Source of the DNA: Bacillota bacterium
GTDB taxonomy: Bacteria > Bacillota > Desulfotomaculia > Desulfotomaculales > Desulfallaceae
Assembly: GCA_023439185.1 (NCBI GenBank)
Contig: JAEXOR010000034.1
Span: 42,140 to 106,139 of the forward strand
DNA length: 64,000 nucleotides
Direction of reading: 5' to 3'
The translations under genes were made by a program, and so were the position numbers. This document shows, piece after piece, positions 18,396 to 28,137 of this stretch; the first letter of the stretch is position 1, and each line of letters starts with the position of its first letter. The notes under the pieces are model-generated. The model saw nothing but the letters and a program-made list of their open reading frames with translations. It was not told the origin of the DNA and ran no database searches.

Positions 18396-20126
18396 CTAAT
18401 CCAACCCGGGATTATTTAAACCCCGTAAAGCGGTTTTCACCGCCTCCACCGCGCCGTCCAGGGGAATCATTTGCATAGCGCCGGTTTTCCTGATGAAAAG
18501 CTCGGCCTGGCCCGTCGCCAGACCCTTGTCCCCTACGGTGACACGCAGGGGATACCCCACCAGGTCGGCATCCTTAAACTTAACCCCGGCCCGTTCCGGG
18601 CGGTCGTCAAACACCGCTTCCACCCCGGCGTCCGTAAGCTGCCGGTAAATTTGCTCCGCCGTGGCAAACTGACGCTCATCCTTATGGTTCACCGGCACAA
18701 CCGCCACGTGATAAGGAGCGATCTGAACCGGCCAGATGATCCCCCGCTCGTCGTGGTTCTGCTCCACGGCGGCGGCCATGGTCCTGGTCACTCCGATGCC
18801 GTAACAACCCATGACGAACAGTCTGGCCTGGCCGCTTTCGTCCAGAAACGTGGCGTTCATGGACTTGCTGTATTTATCGCCCAGTTTAAAGATCTGGCCC
18901 ACCTCGATACCCCGGGCCTCCTGCAGCCTGGCGCCGCAGTCCGGGCAGGGCTCACCGGATTTCACCAGCCGGATATCGGTAACCACGGCAGGCTCAAAGT
19001 CCCGGCCCGGGTTGACGTTGACCAGGTGGTAGTCGTCTTCGTTGGCGCCGCAAACAGCGTTAACCAAGGCCATTACTTCCGGGTCCGCCACAATGCGCGC
19101 CCCTTTGAGTTTTACGGGTCCGGCAAATCCCGTCCGGGCGCCGGTCACCGCCGACACCGCGTCATGGGTGGCCTGCTCCAGCCTGACGCAGCCCAGAGCG
19201 TTATACAGTTTTATTTCGTTGACCTCCCGGTCACCCCGCACCAGCGCGGCAACGGTTTCTTTTTCAGTGCTGTACAGGATGGTCTTAATAATCCGCCCGG
19301 GTTCTATTTTCAGAAAGGCGGCCATTTCGGCAACTGTGCGGCAGTCCGGGGTATGAATCTTTTTCATTTCCAAAGCCGGCGCATCGTCCTTCGGCCCTGC
19401 CGCGACGGCCTCGGCCCGCTCCTCATTGGCGGCATAACCGCATTCCCTGCCTGCACAAAATAGTATATTAGCCTCGCCGGACTCCGCCAGCACCATGAAT
19501 TCATGGGTATCCTTGCCCCCGATGGCGCCCGAATCGGCCACCACGGGGCGGAAATCCAGGCCGCAGCGGCTGAACACATTATTGTACGCCTCGTACATCT
19601 TCTTATAACTGACGTCAAGCCCGGCCTGATCATAATCGAAAGAGTACAGATCCTTCATGATAAATTCCCGGCCCCGCAGCAGTCCGAACCTGGGTCTGCG
19701 TTCATCCCGGTACTTGTTTTGAATTTGGTACAACAGCAAAGGCAATTGCTTGTAGGAGTTGATATCTCCTTTAATCAGGGTGGTAATGATCTCTTCATGG
19801 GTGGGTCCAAGACAGAAGTCCCGGCCATGCCTGTCCTTGAGCCGGAAGAGTTCCGGTCCGTACACATCCCAGCGGCCCGATTCGCGCCACAACTCCGCGG
19901 GCTGGATAATCGGCATCATTAACTCCTGGCCGCCCTGCCGGTCCATTTCCTCCCTGATGATTTGCTCAATTTTTTTTACCACCCGCCAGGCCAGGGGCAA
20001 TAAGTTATATACCCCCGCCGCCGCTTTACGGATAAAACCCGCTTTAAGCAGCAGCTGGTGGCTGATTACCTCAGCTTCCGCCGGGATTTCCCGCAGGGTG
20101 GGCGCCAGCATCTCCGAAACCTTCAT
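18396..20126 (-). CDS. proS: Prolyl-tRNA synthetase
   Basis: About 576 residues, bacterial type with the editing (INS) domain between class II motifs 2 and 3. Visible are RDERRPRFGLLRGREFIMKD (motif 2 region), the INS stretch about 225-400, and GCYGIGVTRTMAA near motif 3. It charges tRNA-Pro. The start at 20126 has GGAGGG seven bases upstream. The ispG frame runs 56 bases into this gene, an unusually long overlap. A terminator-like hairpin follows 115 bases downstream. Confidence 0.97.
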   Translation of the reverse strand: MKVSEMLAPTLREIPAEAEVISHQLLLKAGFIRKAAAGVYNLLPLAWRVVKKIEQIIREEMDRQGGQELMMPIIQPAELWRESGRWDVYGPELFRLKDRHGRDFCLGPTHEEIITTLIKGDINSYKQLPLLLYQIQNKYRDERRPRFGLLRGREFIMKDLYSFDYDQAGLDVSYKKMYEAYNNVFSRCGLDFRPVVADSGAIGGKDTHEFMVLAESGEANILFCAGRECGYAANEERAEAVAAGPKDDAPALEMKKIHTPDCRTVAEMAAFLKIEPGRIIKTILYSTEKETVAALVRGDREVNEIKLYNALGCVRLEQATHDAVSAVTGARTGFAGPVKLKGARIVADPEVMALVNAVCGANEDDYHLVNVNPGRDFEPAVVTDIRLVKSGEPCPDCGARLQEARGIEVGQIFKLGDKYSKSMNATFLDESGQARLFVMGCYGIGVTRTMAAAVEQNHDERGIIWPVQIAPYHVAVVPVNHKDERQFATAEQIYRQLTDAGVEAVFDDRPERAGVKFKDADLVGYPLRVTVGDKGLATGQAELFIRKTGAMQMIPLDGAVEAVKTALRGLNNPGLD

Positions 20127-21189
20127 CCATATACCCTCCATTAATTATGTTATCTATCTCTTTGAGCAGTTCTGCCACCAATTCGCTTTCCGGTACTTTT
20201 CTGATCACCTGTCCTTTTCTGAACAGCAGCCCCTCACCTTTGCCGCCGGCGATGCCCACATCGGCATGCCTGGCTTCACCCGGTCCGTTGACCACGCAGC
20301 CCATCACCGCCACCTTAAGGGGCTTGTCCAGTCCCGCCAGGCGCTCTTCCACCTGCCCGGCAATGCGCACCAGATCGATCTGGGTGCGCCCGCAGGTGGG
20401 ACAGGAGATCAACTCCACTCCCCGGCGCCTTAGTCCCAGCGACTTTAATATCTCGTAGGCCGCCCTGACTTCCAGTACCGGGTCGCCGGTCAGAGAGACC
20501 CGGACTGTGTCTCCAAGGCCTTCCCATAATAAAATGCCAATGCCCACCGCTGATTTAATGCTGCCGGTAAAAGGAGTACCCGCTTCGGTGACCCCGATGT
20601 GCAGCGGGTAGTCCACCTTTTGGGCCAGTAAACGGTAAGCATCCACCATCAACGGCACGTCCGAAGCCTTGAGGGATATTTTAATCCGGTAAAATCCCAT
20701 GTTTTCCAGCATGGTTACATGACGTAACGCGCTTTCCACCATCGCTTCAGAGGTCGCCCGGCCTTCCCGGAGCAGTTCCTTTTCCAGCGACCCGGCGTTG
20801 ACGCCAATCCGGATGGGGATGTTTTTGCCCGCGGCGGCCTTCACCACCGCCGCCACCTTTGCACTGCCGCCGATATTGCCGGGGTTGATGCGCAGGCCGT
20901 CCACCCCGGCCTCGATGGCCGCCAGGGCCAACCGGTGGTCAAAATGGATATCCGCCACCAGGGGAACCGGCAGATCCTTTAATATATCGGGCAGCGCCCG
21001 GGCCGCTTCACCGTCGGGCACGGCCACCCGCACAATCTCACACCCGGCCTGCACCAAACTGTCGATTTGTTTTCTGGTGGCCGCCGCGTCCCGGGTATCG
21101 GTATTGGTCATGGATTGAACGGAAACGGGCGCGCCCCCGCCCACCGTGACGCCCCCCAGGACAACCGGCCTGCTGATTCGGTGTTTCAT
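20071..21189 (-). CDS. ispG: 4-hydroxy-3-methylbut-2-enyl diphosphate synthase
   Basis: About 372 residues. It converts MEcPP to HMBPP in the MEP isoprenoid pathway and uses a 4Fe-4S cluster: SCPTCGRTQIDL and GCVVNGPGEARHADVGIAGG hold the ligand cysteines and the conserved tail. The start at 21189 has GGAGG upstream. It is linked to rseP and dxr. The last about 19 residues are encoded in a region that also codes for the ProS N-terminus in another frame, and are atypical. Confidence 0.97.
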   Translation of the reverse strand: MKHRISRPVVLGGVTVGGGAPVSVQSMTNTDTRDAAATRKQIDSLVQAGCEIVRVAVPDGEAARALPDILKDLPVPLVADIHFDHRLALAAIEAGVDGLRINPGNIGGSAKVAAVVKAAAGKNIPIRIGVNAGSLEKELLREGRATSEAMVESALRHVTMLENMGFYRIKISLKASDVPLMVDAYRLLAQKVDYPLHIGVTEAGTPFTGSIKSAVGIGILLWEGLGDTVRVSLTGDPVLEVRAAYEILKSLGLRRRGVELISCPTCGRTQIDLVRIAGQVEERLAGLDKPLKVAVMGCVVNGPGEARHADVGIAGGKGEGLLFRKGQVIRKVPESELVAELLKEIDNIINGGYMDEGFGDAGAHPAGNPGGS

Positions 21190-21238
21190 ACTGCAATCCT
21201 CCGGCGCAAACAATAGTGTCAGTCCTGAGACCCAGCGG

Positions 21239-22279
21239 TCATGGGAGAGAAGAATTTTTCATGAATAACTGCAAAATATCATTGTAGGTTACAACAACCA
21301 CCAGGAGCAATAATACTCCGAATCCCACCAGGTGGATATAATTCTCCCTCGCCGGGTCCACCGGCCGTCCCCTTAACGCTTCAAAGCCGAGAAAAATCAG
21401 CCTGCTACCGTCAAGGGCCGGAATGGGGAACAGGTTGAACAAACCAAGGTTGATACTCAGAAAAGCCGCCAGCTGCAGCAGGAATATAACCCCGGATTCC
21501 ACCGCCCGGTCGATCTCCCAGACAATCCGTACCGGGCCGCCCAGATCCGCGGGGATCCGTCCGGTAAACATCTGGCCGATAAAATAAATAATGCTGTACA
21601 CATATTGGCCGGTCACCTTCAGGCCGTCTGTCAGGGCCAGCAGCGGGTTAACCGGCTCCCGGAAGGGATAAATGCCAATCAAGCCCCGGCCGTCCTCGGC
21701 GGTTTGGGGGGTCACCTGATACTGCACCTGCCGGCCGTCCCGGAGCACCACGATATTTGTTTCCCGGTCGGGACGCTGGTGAATGGCCGACGTTAAATCC
21801 TGCCACCCAGCCACCTTTTGGCCTTCAATGGCGATAATTCGGTCACCCGCCTGAAGCCCGATCTGCTGGGCCGGGGAACCAGGCACCACGTCCTTGATGG
21901 AGGTGCTGTTGGCTATGGGGTCGCCGCCGAGGGAAAACAGGATCACGGCGAACAGCAGCCAGGCCAGGACAAAATTCATAAGCGGGCCGGCGGCTATCAC
22001 AGCCATCCTTTGCACCACCGTTTTATCGCCGAACTTTTCACCCGGGGCAGCTTCCTTGTCCTCGGGGTCCATACCGGCCATACGCACAAAACCACCCAGA
22101 GGCAGCAAACGCAGGTTGTAAGCTGTACCGCCGCGGAGCACGCCGACCAGCTTGGGCCCAAAACCCAGGCTGAATTCATAAACTTTGATGCCCACGGCTT
22201 TGGCCACACTGAAATGGCCCAGTTCATGGAAAAAGACCAGTAAACCAAAGACAAAAATCGCCGCCCAGAAGGTAGTCAT
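21239..22279 (-). CDS. rseP: RIP metalloprotease RseP (site-2 protease)
   Basis: 346 residues, M50B family. FFHELGHF near the N-terminus is the HExxH zinc site, one PDZ domain lies at about 125-205 (GSPAQQIGLQAGDRIIAI), and the second metal-ligand region is NLFPIPALDGSRL. Four hydrophobic membrane segments are visible. It cleaves membrane-embedded anti-sigma factors or signal-peptide remnants. It lies between dxr and ispG, as in many Firmicutes. Confidence 0.96.
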   Translation of the reverse strand: MTTFWAAIFVFGLLVFFHELGHFSVAKAVGIKVYEFSLGFGPKLVGVLRGGTAYNLRLLPLGGFVRMAGMDPEDKEAAPGEKFGDKTVVQRMAVIAAGPLMNFVLAWLLFAVILFSLGGDPIANSTSIKDVVPGSPAQQIGLQAGDRIIAIEGQKVAGWQDLTSAIHQRPDRETNIVVLRDGRQVQYQVTPQTAEDGRGLIGIYPFREPVNPLLALTDGLKVTGQYVYSIIYFIGQMFTGRIPADLGGPVRIVWEIDRAVESGVIFLLQLAAFLSINLGLFNLFPIPALDGSRLIFLGFEALRGRPVDPARENYIHLVGFGVLLLLVVVVTYNDILQLFMKNSSLP

Positions 22280-22365
22280 TAAACCATTCCTTTACTTTAA
22301 AACTTGGAGAGGATGCTCGAAAAGTCCTCAAACACTCACTTGAATTGTAATGCCGGCGCTGCGCG

Positions 22366-23526
22366 TCAAATCGTCCCCCGGCGGACCAGTTTTATTGTTT
22401 CGGCCCGCGCCCGGCGATCAATATCCAGCAGCTCATCCAACGACTGATAGTGAACCGGGTCATGCCCGCGCACTACTCCGGCAACAATGTCCGCAATGGC
22501 GGTAAAGCTGATCCGCCCGTCCAAAAACGCTCCCACCGCCACTTCATTGGCGGCATTGAACACAGCCGGTACGGTATTTCCCGCCCGGCCCGCTTCGTAA
22601 GCCAGGGCCAGGGCCGGAAACCGGTCCAGGGCCGGTTCCTCAAAGGTCAGGTCTCGCACCGGCCATTTAAGCCTGGGCGCGCCGCCGTCGGGCCGACGGG
22701 GGTATAGCAGGGCATACTGAATCGGCAAACGCATATCCGGGACTCCCAGTTGAGCCATCACCGAACCATCGTTATATTCCACCATGGAGTGGATAACGCT
22801 TTGCGGGTGGATAACCACCTTAATTCTATCATAATCAATATCAAACAGCCATCTGGCTTCAATGACCTCCAGCCCCTTATTCATCAGGGTGGCCGAATCC
22901 ACGGTTATCTTGGGCCCCATCGCCCAATTGGGATGATTAAGCGCCATGGCCGGAGTGATATTTTTCATCTCTTCCCGGGTAAAGGTGCGAAATGGACCGC
23001 CCGAAGCGGTAAGAATAATCCGGGACACCTGCTCATCGCTTGCACCGTTTAAGCACTGCCATACCGCCGAATGTTCACTGTCCACCGGGGTAATTTTAAT
23101 GCCCCGGCGGCGGGCCTCCCCCATGACCAGTTCCCCGGCGGCCACCAGTGTTTCCTTATTGGCCAGGGCGATGTTTTTTCCGGCCCGGATCGCGGCCAGA
23201 GTGGGTTCCAAACCGGCCGCACCCGAAATGGCGGTAAGCACCGTATCCGCTCCTGAGGATGCCGCCGCGGCCAAAAGCCCTTCACGACCGTAATAAACCT
23301 CGGTTTTCGAATGCGCGCCCAATTCCCTTTTCAACCAGACCGCGTCCGGCTCTTTTTCCAGCGCTGCCATTAAGGGTGCGTACCGGCGCACTTGCTCCAG
23401 CAGCAGCGCCTTGTTCCCGCCCGCAGTCAGCGCCACCGGCTGCAATTCATTTACTAAGCCGTCCACCACCTGCAGAGCCTGCCGCCCCACGGAACCGGTA
23501 CTGCCCAATATGGCTAATTTAATCAT
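22366..23526 (-). CDS. dxr: 1-deoxy-D-xylulose 5-phosphate reductoisomerase
   Basis: About 386 residues. The NADPH-binding GSTGSVGRQAL is at the start, the metal/substrate site is VDSEHSAV, and SASGGPFR-like TASGGPFRTF follows. It converts DXP to MEP, the committed step of the pathway that also uses ispG in this cluster. The ATG at 23526 has GGGAG nine bases upstream. Confidence 0.97.
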   Translation of the reverse strand: MIKLAILGSTGSVGRQALQVVDGLVNELQPVALTAGGNKALLLEQVRRYAPLMAALEKEPDAVWLKRELGAHSKTEVYYGREGLLAAAASSGADTVLTAISGAAGLEPTLAAIRAGKNIALANKETLVAAGELVMGEARRRGIKITPVDSEHSAVWQCLNGASDEQVSRIILTASGGPFRTFTREEMKNITPAMALNHPNWAMGPKITVDSATLMNKGLEVIEARWLFDIDYDRIKVVIHPQSVIHSMVEYNDGSVMAQLGVPDMRLPIQYALLYPRRPDGGAPRLKWPVRDLTFEEPALDRFPALALAYEAGRAGNTVPAVFNAANEVAVGAFLDGRISFTAIADIVAGVVRGHDPVHYQSLDELLDIDRRARAETIKLVRRGTI

Positions 23527-23549
23527 GCTGACTGACTCCCGCATATTTA

Positions 23550-24641
23550 TTATTTATTTATCGTGTTGCCGGCCTTAATAGCGGCCTGAATTGCAATGAC
23601 CAGGATCGGTCCCAGCAAAAGTCCTATCACGCCTATGGTTTTTAAGCCTATGTACATGGCCATTAACACCGCCAGCGGATGCAAGCCCAGATTCACGGCC
23701 ACCACCTTGGCCTCCATCACCGCCCGGCTAACGATCACCAAAAGGTAAAGTACCAGAAGCTGCAATCCCAGCGCGATATCCGAGTTAATAAATGCCCAGA
23801 TGACCCAGGGGACATAAATGGCGCCGGGACCCAGCACCGGGATCAGATCAAAGAAACCGATAATCAGGCCGATGGTGATGGCGTACTCGTGCCCGATGAG
23901 CGTCAGCCCGATAATGCTGATGATCGTACTGATGGTAATCAGTACAACTTGGGCCCGCACGTATGATTGAAAGGCGCCGGATACCTGGCGGCTAATCTCC
24001 AGGGTCCGTTCGCCCCAGGGGGCGGGAATAAACTTAATCCATAATTGCGTTATTTTATCCTTATCCTTACTAAAATAATAGGTGGCAATCAAACTGATGA
24101 TCACCAGCAAAATAGCGCCCGGCACACCGGTGACCACACGCAGCAGCAGATCGAGCATATCCCCGGACCAGCCCTGGAGGGTCAGCGTAATGTTGTACAG
24201 GGTGTCATTCAGGTTATCGGCAACTGTTTTAGGCAGCGCCCCGTACAAAACCACACCCTTATGCACCCATTGGTTAATAAAATCTTGCAGCGAGTGAAAA
24301 GTGTCGGGCAAGGTCGTCGAAAGAGCGTTTAATTCTTTAATCAGTCTGAACACCAGCATGGTGAGTAAGATACCGATGCTGCCAAAAAAAAGCAGCATGG
24401 CCAAAGGAACCGATACGGCTCTGGAAAACCTGCCCCGGTTACTGATGAGAACCACCAACGGTTCCATAAAAGCACTGAATATAGCGGCGATCAAAAAAGG
24501 GAACAAAATAACCAGCGCATACTTGAACCATGAATACGCTTCAGGCAACACGTACTTCAGGGCCAGGTAAACGGCCAGTAATGTCGCAGTTCCCGCCAGC
24601 ACATATAAAAGATTTTGCACTGCTCGCGGCACCAGGCTCAC
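23550..24641 (-). CDS. ytvI: AI-2E family transporter / sporulation integral membrane protein YtvI
   Basis: 363 residues with about eight hydrophobic segments and the AI-2E/PerM layout. A conserved core PVLGPGAIYVPWVIWAFI lies in the C-terminal half. The family includes the sporulation protein YtvI, and its presence among envelope genes of a spore former supports that name. The exact substrate is unknown. It starts one base after the cdsA stop. Confidence 0.8.
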   Translation of the reverse strand: MSLVPRAVQNLLYVLAGTATLLAVYLALKYVLPEAYSWFKYALVILFPFLIAAIFSAFMEPLVVLISNRGRFSRAVSVPLAMLLFFGSIGILLTMLVFRLIKELNALSTTLPDTFHSLQDFINQWVHKGVVLYGALPKTVADNLNDTLYNITLTLQGWSGDMLDLLLRVVTGVPGAILLVIISLIATYYFSKDKDKITQLWIKFIPAPWGERTLEISRQVSGAFQSYVRAQVVLITISTIISIIGLTLIGHEYAITIGLIIGFFDLIPVLGPGAIYVPWVIWAFINSDIALGLQLLVLYLLVIVSRAVMEAKVVAVNLGLHPLAVLMAMYIGLKTIGVIGLLLGPILVIAIQAAIKAGNTINK

Positions 24642-24642
24642 C

Positions 24643-25431
24643 TCAAGATATTATAATCCGGCCCACATAGTAGTATACCAGCGGGGCGGTAAATAACATA
24701 CTGTCAAAACGGTCGAGAACGCCGCCGTGCCCGGGTATCATCCCGCCGGCGTCCTTAATTCCAGCTTGCCTTTTAATCGCCGATTCCACCAGGTCGCCCA
24801 CCTGGGCCGCGATTCCCACCAGCGCGCCCAGCACCAGCACAAGGACCACCGGCAATTCGGGATTATACAATAAAACCAGCGCCGCGGCCAATATACTGCC
24901 CAACACCCCGCCTACGGCGCCCTCCACAGTTTTACCCGGGCTGAGATTGGGCGCAATCCGGTGTTTGCCCCACTTTTGACCCACCAGGTAGGCCAGGGTG
25001 TCACAGGACCAGGTACAGACAAGCATAAAAACAAGCCATATCCATCCGTCACCCAGCGTACTGATTAAATAAAAATATAAAATTAATCCCACGTAAAGGG
25101 TGCCGCTAAATGTAACCGCCGCGTCCAGCGGCGTCAACCGGGGGTAAAGCTTTACCACGGCGACGGAATACATGATCAATATGGTGATAATCGCGGGTCC
25201 GGGAAACCCGTCCCGCATGATATAAGTAAATACCAGTAAAACCAGACAACCCGTCAGCATCAGCGACAACGGCGCCCGAAAAGTTGTCCGCCTGCAAATA
25301 CGGCTTAATTCCCGCGCGCTGAGAAACATCAACGCAGCGGAGACCGCCAAAAGGTATACCCCCCCCAGCCAAACGGCCGCCACCAGCAGCGGAATACCTA
25401 CCAGAGCACTGAATAACCTCAGCCCGAACAC
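24643..25431 (-). CDS. cdsA: Phosphatidate cytidylyltransferase
   Basis: 262 residues with multiple membrane segments and the CDP-alcohol signature near the C-terminus (PGHGGVLDRFDSMLFTAPLVYY). It makes CDP-diacylglycerol for phospholipid synthesis in the membrane. It follows uppS as in most bacteria. Confidence 0.96.
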   Translation of the reverse strand: MFGLRLFSALVGIPLLVAAVWLGGVYLLAVSAALMFLSARELSRICRRTTFRAPLSLMLTGCLVLLVFTYIMRDGFPGPAIITILIMYSVAVVKLYPRLTPLDAAVTFSGTLYVGLILYFYLISTLGDGWIWLVFMLVCTWSCDTLAYLVGQKWGKHRIAPNLSPGKTVEGAVGGVLGSILAAALVLLYNPELPVVLVLVLGALVGIAAQVGDLVESAIKRQAGIKDAGGMIPGHGGVLDRFDSMLFTAPLVYYYVGRIIIS

Positions 25432-25451
25432 TTAATCACCAACCTGAAATT

Positions 25452-26252
25452 TCATTTATGTGCCAATCCTCCAAATCGCCTCTCCCGGCTTTGGAAGTCC
25501 AGAAAAGCCTTGAGGAGGTCCCGTTTGCCGAAATCAGGCCACATGGTGTCCGTTAACCAGAACTCGGTATAAGCCAACTGCCAGAGTAAAAAATTGCTGA
25601 CCCGGAAATCCCCGGACGGTCTAATCAACAGATCAGGATCCGGTTGCCCCGCCGTGTACAGGTGAGCGGCCAACACCCCGCCGTCGATATCCTCCACTCT
25701 TAACCGGTGATCGTTTATTTTTTCGGCTATTTCACGAATCGCCTGAACAAGCTCGGCGCGGCCCCCATAATTTAAAGCTACGTTAAACACCATCCCGGTG
25801 TTGCCGCGGCTTCTTTCCCTGGCGGCATAAACGGCAGCCCTGGCTTTATCCGGCAGTTCGGAGAGAATACCGATAGGGTTGATTTTTACATTGTTGGCGC
25901 AAAGCTCGTCTATTTCCTTATTAAGATATTCCACCAACAAATCCATTAATACATTGACTTCTTCCCGGGGACGCTTCCAGTTCTCCGTGGAAAAAGCGTA
26001 AACGGTCAGGTGCTTGATCTGCAGTTCCACACACAGCTCAACAACCTTGCGTAAAGCTTTTACACCGGCCCGGTGGCCAAAGGAACGGGGCATCCCTCTC
26101 CTGGCGGCCCAGCGGCCATTGCCGTCCATAATAATAGCCACATGTACAGGCAGCCTGGTTAAATCAAGCCGGGCCGTCAAATCCTGTTCACTCTCATCAC
26201 CGGCCGGCTTTCCGGCGTTTTTACCGCGGTTGCCCAACAGCCGTTTAAACAC
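25452..26252 (-). CDS. uppS: Undecaprenyl diphosphate synthase (cis-prenyltransferase)
   Basis: About 266 residues from a GTG at 26252 with AAAGGAG eight bases upstream. IIMDGNGRWAARRG and FGHRAGVKAL are the substrate-binding motifs, and RPSGDFRVSNFLLWQLAYTE and the C-terminal motif complete the family pattern. It makes the C55 lipid carrier for peptidoglycan. It has a slightly long basic N-terminus. Confidence 0.96.
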   Translation of the reverse strand: MFKRLLGNRGKNAGKPAGDESEQDLTARLDLTRLPVHVAIIMDGNGRWAARRGMPRSFGHRAGVKALRKVVELCVELQIKHLTVYAFSTENWKRPREEVNVLMDLLVEYLNKEIDELCANNVKINPIGILSELPDKARAAVYAARERSRGNTGMVFNVALNYGGRAELVQAIREIAEKINDHRLRVEDIDGGVLAAHLYTAGQPDPDLLIRPSGDFRVSNFLLWQLAYTEFWLTDTMWPDFGKRDLLKAFLDFQSRERRFGGLAHK

Positions 26253-26281
26253 CCGGCAGTCTCCTTTCCCGCACCTTATAA

Positions 26282-26319
26282 AATATAAAAACAACCCCCT
26301 CCGGCAGCGAGGAGGGGGT
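26282..26319 (-). terminator. Rho-independent terminator of the ferredoxin gene
   Basis: ACCCCCTCC/GGAGGGGGT (26319-26311/26302-26294 on the minus strand), loop eight bases, then TGTTTTTATATTTTAT. It begins nine bases after the ferredoxin stop and lies just upstream of uppS. Confidence 0.9.
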
Positions 26320-26327
26320 ATGATGGT

Positions 26328-26495
26328 TTATTCTTCAATAATAGCACCAGTGGGGCACTCCTCGACACACGTTCCACAATCTTCACATTTATCTGTGTCA
26401 ATTTTGTAGATATCGCCTTCGACGATGGCCTCATTAGGGCAGGATTCGAGGCAGGTCCCGCAAGCCAAACATTCATCAGTTATCTTATAAGCCAC
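26328..26495 (-). CDS. 2[4Fe-4S] ferredoxin
   Basis: 55 residues from a GTG with GGAGG upstream. Two CxxCxxCxxxCP clusters (CLACGTCLESCP and CEDCGTCVEECP) mark a clostridial-type low-potential electron carrier. It is probably monocistronic, since a strong terminator follows. It lies between frr and uppS. Confidence 0.95.
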   Translation of the reverse strand: MAYKITDECLACGTCLESCPNEAIVEGDIYKIDTDKCEDCGTCVEECPTGAIIEE

Positions 26496-26549
26496 TTTTA
26501 CACCTCCTTTCCTGTGCAAAAGTACAAAACAACAATCATGAAAACCGTT

Positions 26550-26747
26550 TTAACTGCCAGGCACTTCTCTGGCCGCCGTCAGCACCAGCTTGCCTTCAGC
26601 CAACCGGATACAGCGGATCACTCTGAACCGTCCGGCAGGTTCATCCTTTGGCGGGGAGGTGTACTCCACCTCGACACGCCACCCGGCGGCCCGGCATATT
26701 TCAAGCGCCTGCTCCAGTTCAACGGCTAAAAGATCCGTAAAACGCAT
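26550..26747 (-). CDS. Small hypothetical protein
   Basis: 65 residues starting one base after the frr stop. One helix (LAVELEQALEICRAAGW) is followed by strands. A conserved-looking core EYTSPPKD lies in the middle. No family is recognised, but coupling to frr and codon use like its neighbours support a real gene. Confidence 0.6.
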   Translation of the reverse strand: MRFTDLLAVELEQALEICRAAGWRVEVEYTSPPKDEPAGRFRVIRCIRLAEGKLVLTAAREVPGS

Positions 26748-26748
26748 G

Positions 26749-27306
26749 TTAGACCGTCATTATTTCTTTTTCCTTGGCGGACAAAAGCTCATCTATTTCT
26801 TTGATGTATTTATCGGTAAGCTTCTGTACCTCGTCTTGCAGACGGCGTTGTTCGTCTTCCGAGATCTCCCCGTTCTTCTGCCTGGTTTTCAAACCATCGT
26901 TGGCATCCCGACGCAGGTTGCGGACCGCCACCCGTCCGTCCTCGGCCTTCTTTTTAATCACCTTGACCAGTTCGGCTCTTCTTTCCTTGGTCAACTGCGG
27001 GATGGACAACCGGATCACGTTGCCGTCACTCATCGGAGTGATACCCAGATCCGATTTCATAATCGCTTTTTCAATTTCGGGCGTGGCTGTTTTATCCCAG
27101 GGCTGGATGACCAGCAAGCGCGCTTCCGGAGCCGAAATGTTGGCCATCTGGCTGATCGGAGTGGGTGTTCCGTAATAGTTTACCGCAATCTTTTCCAATA
27201 AAGAAGGGGTGGCCCTTCCGGCCCTCAGGGAACCAAATTCCTTATTGACCACTTCCACCGTTTTTTTCATATTGCTTTCAGTTTCAGAAAGAAGAGGATT
27301 TGCCAT
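26749..27306 (-). CDS. frr: Ribosome recycling factor
   Basis: 185 residues, the standard length, from the ATG at 27306 (GGGGGTGTTGATA upstream). LRAGRATPSLLEKIAVNYYGTPTPI is diagnostic. It splits terminated ribosomes together with EF-G. Its start overlaps pyrH by 23 bases. Confidence 0.97.
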   Translation of the reverse strand: MANPLLSETESNMKKTVEVVNKEFGSLRAGRATPSLLEKIAVNYYGTPTPISQMANISAPEARLLVIQPWDKTATPEIEKAIMKSDLGITPMSDGNVIRLSIPQLTKERRAELVKVIKKKAEDGRVAVRNLRRDANDGLKTRQKNGEISEDEQRRLQDEVQKLTDKYIKEIDELLSAKEKEIMTV

Positions 27307-28027
27307 TATCAACACCCCCAACATACGTTCCGACATTTTCCCCCAGTACGGCCCGCTTGATGTTGCCCCGCTCGTTCAGGTTAAATACCAGCAGTGGAAT
27401 ACGGTTATCCATGCACAGGGATGCGGCGGTGGAATCCATCACACCGAGCCCCAGGTTTAAAACGTCTATATAGCTAAGTTTGTTAAATTTTTTGGCGTCT
27501 TTATTTTTCACCGGATCGGAGTCGTAAACTCCGTCCACCTGTTTGGCCATCAAAATTACTTCCGCTTCAATCTCAGCCGCCCTAAGCGCCGCGGTTGTAT
27601 CGGTGGAAAAATACGGATTGCCCGTCCCGGCAGCAAAAATAACCACCCGGCCTTTTTCCAGATGTCTGATGGCTCGCCTGCGGATGTACGGTTCGGCCAC
27701 TTCGCGCATTTCTATGGCGGTCTGCACCCTGGTGTCCACATCGTGCTTGGACAAGCCGTCCTGCAGCGCCAAAGAGTTTATTACCGTAGCCAGCATGCCC
27801 ATGTAGTCGGCGGTGGCCCGGTCCATACCCTTGGTGCTGCCGGCCACCCCGCGCCAGATGTTGCCGCCGCCCACAACAATTGATACCTGGGCGCCGATTT
27901 CCACCACTTCTTTAATCTGCACCGCGATGGAAGAGACAACTTCCGGGTCGATACCATACCCCCTGGAACCGGCGAGCGCTTCACCGCTAAGTTTTAAAAC
28001 TAACCTTTTATATTTGGCCTGGTCCAT
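27284..28027 (-). CDS. pyrH: UMP kinase
   Basis: 247 residues of the amino-acid kinase fold: LKLSGEALAG, VVGGGNIWRG, and VILMAKQVDGVYDSDP. It phosphorylates UMP to UDP and is typically activated by GTP and inhibited by UTP. It follows tsf and overlaps frr, the conserved rpsB-tsf-pyrH-frr order. Confidence 0.97.
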   Translation of the reverse strand: MDQAKYKRLVLKLSGEALAGSRGYGIDPEVVSSIAVQIKEVVEIGAQVSIVVGGGNIWRGVAGSTKGMDRATADYMGMLATVINSLALQDGLSKHDVDTRVQTAIEMREVAEPYIRRRAIRHLEKGRVVIFAAGTGNPYFSTDTTAALRAAEIEAEVILMAKQVDGVYDSDPVKNKDAKKFNKLSYIDVLNLGLGVMDSTAASLCMDNRIPLLVFNLNERGNIKRAVLGENVGTYVGGVDNGKSSSF

Positions 28028-28137
28028 AAAGAAATTTCTAACCTCCGGTTATACCATATAGTTCTACACCGTTAAAATAGATCCTTTTTCCCCGGCCGGT
28101 AAAATCAAAGATATTAAGGTTATGGTTCCCCTGGCCT

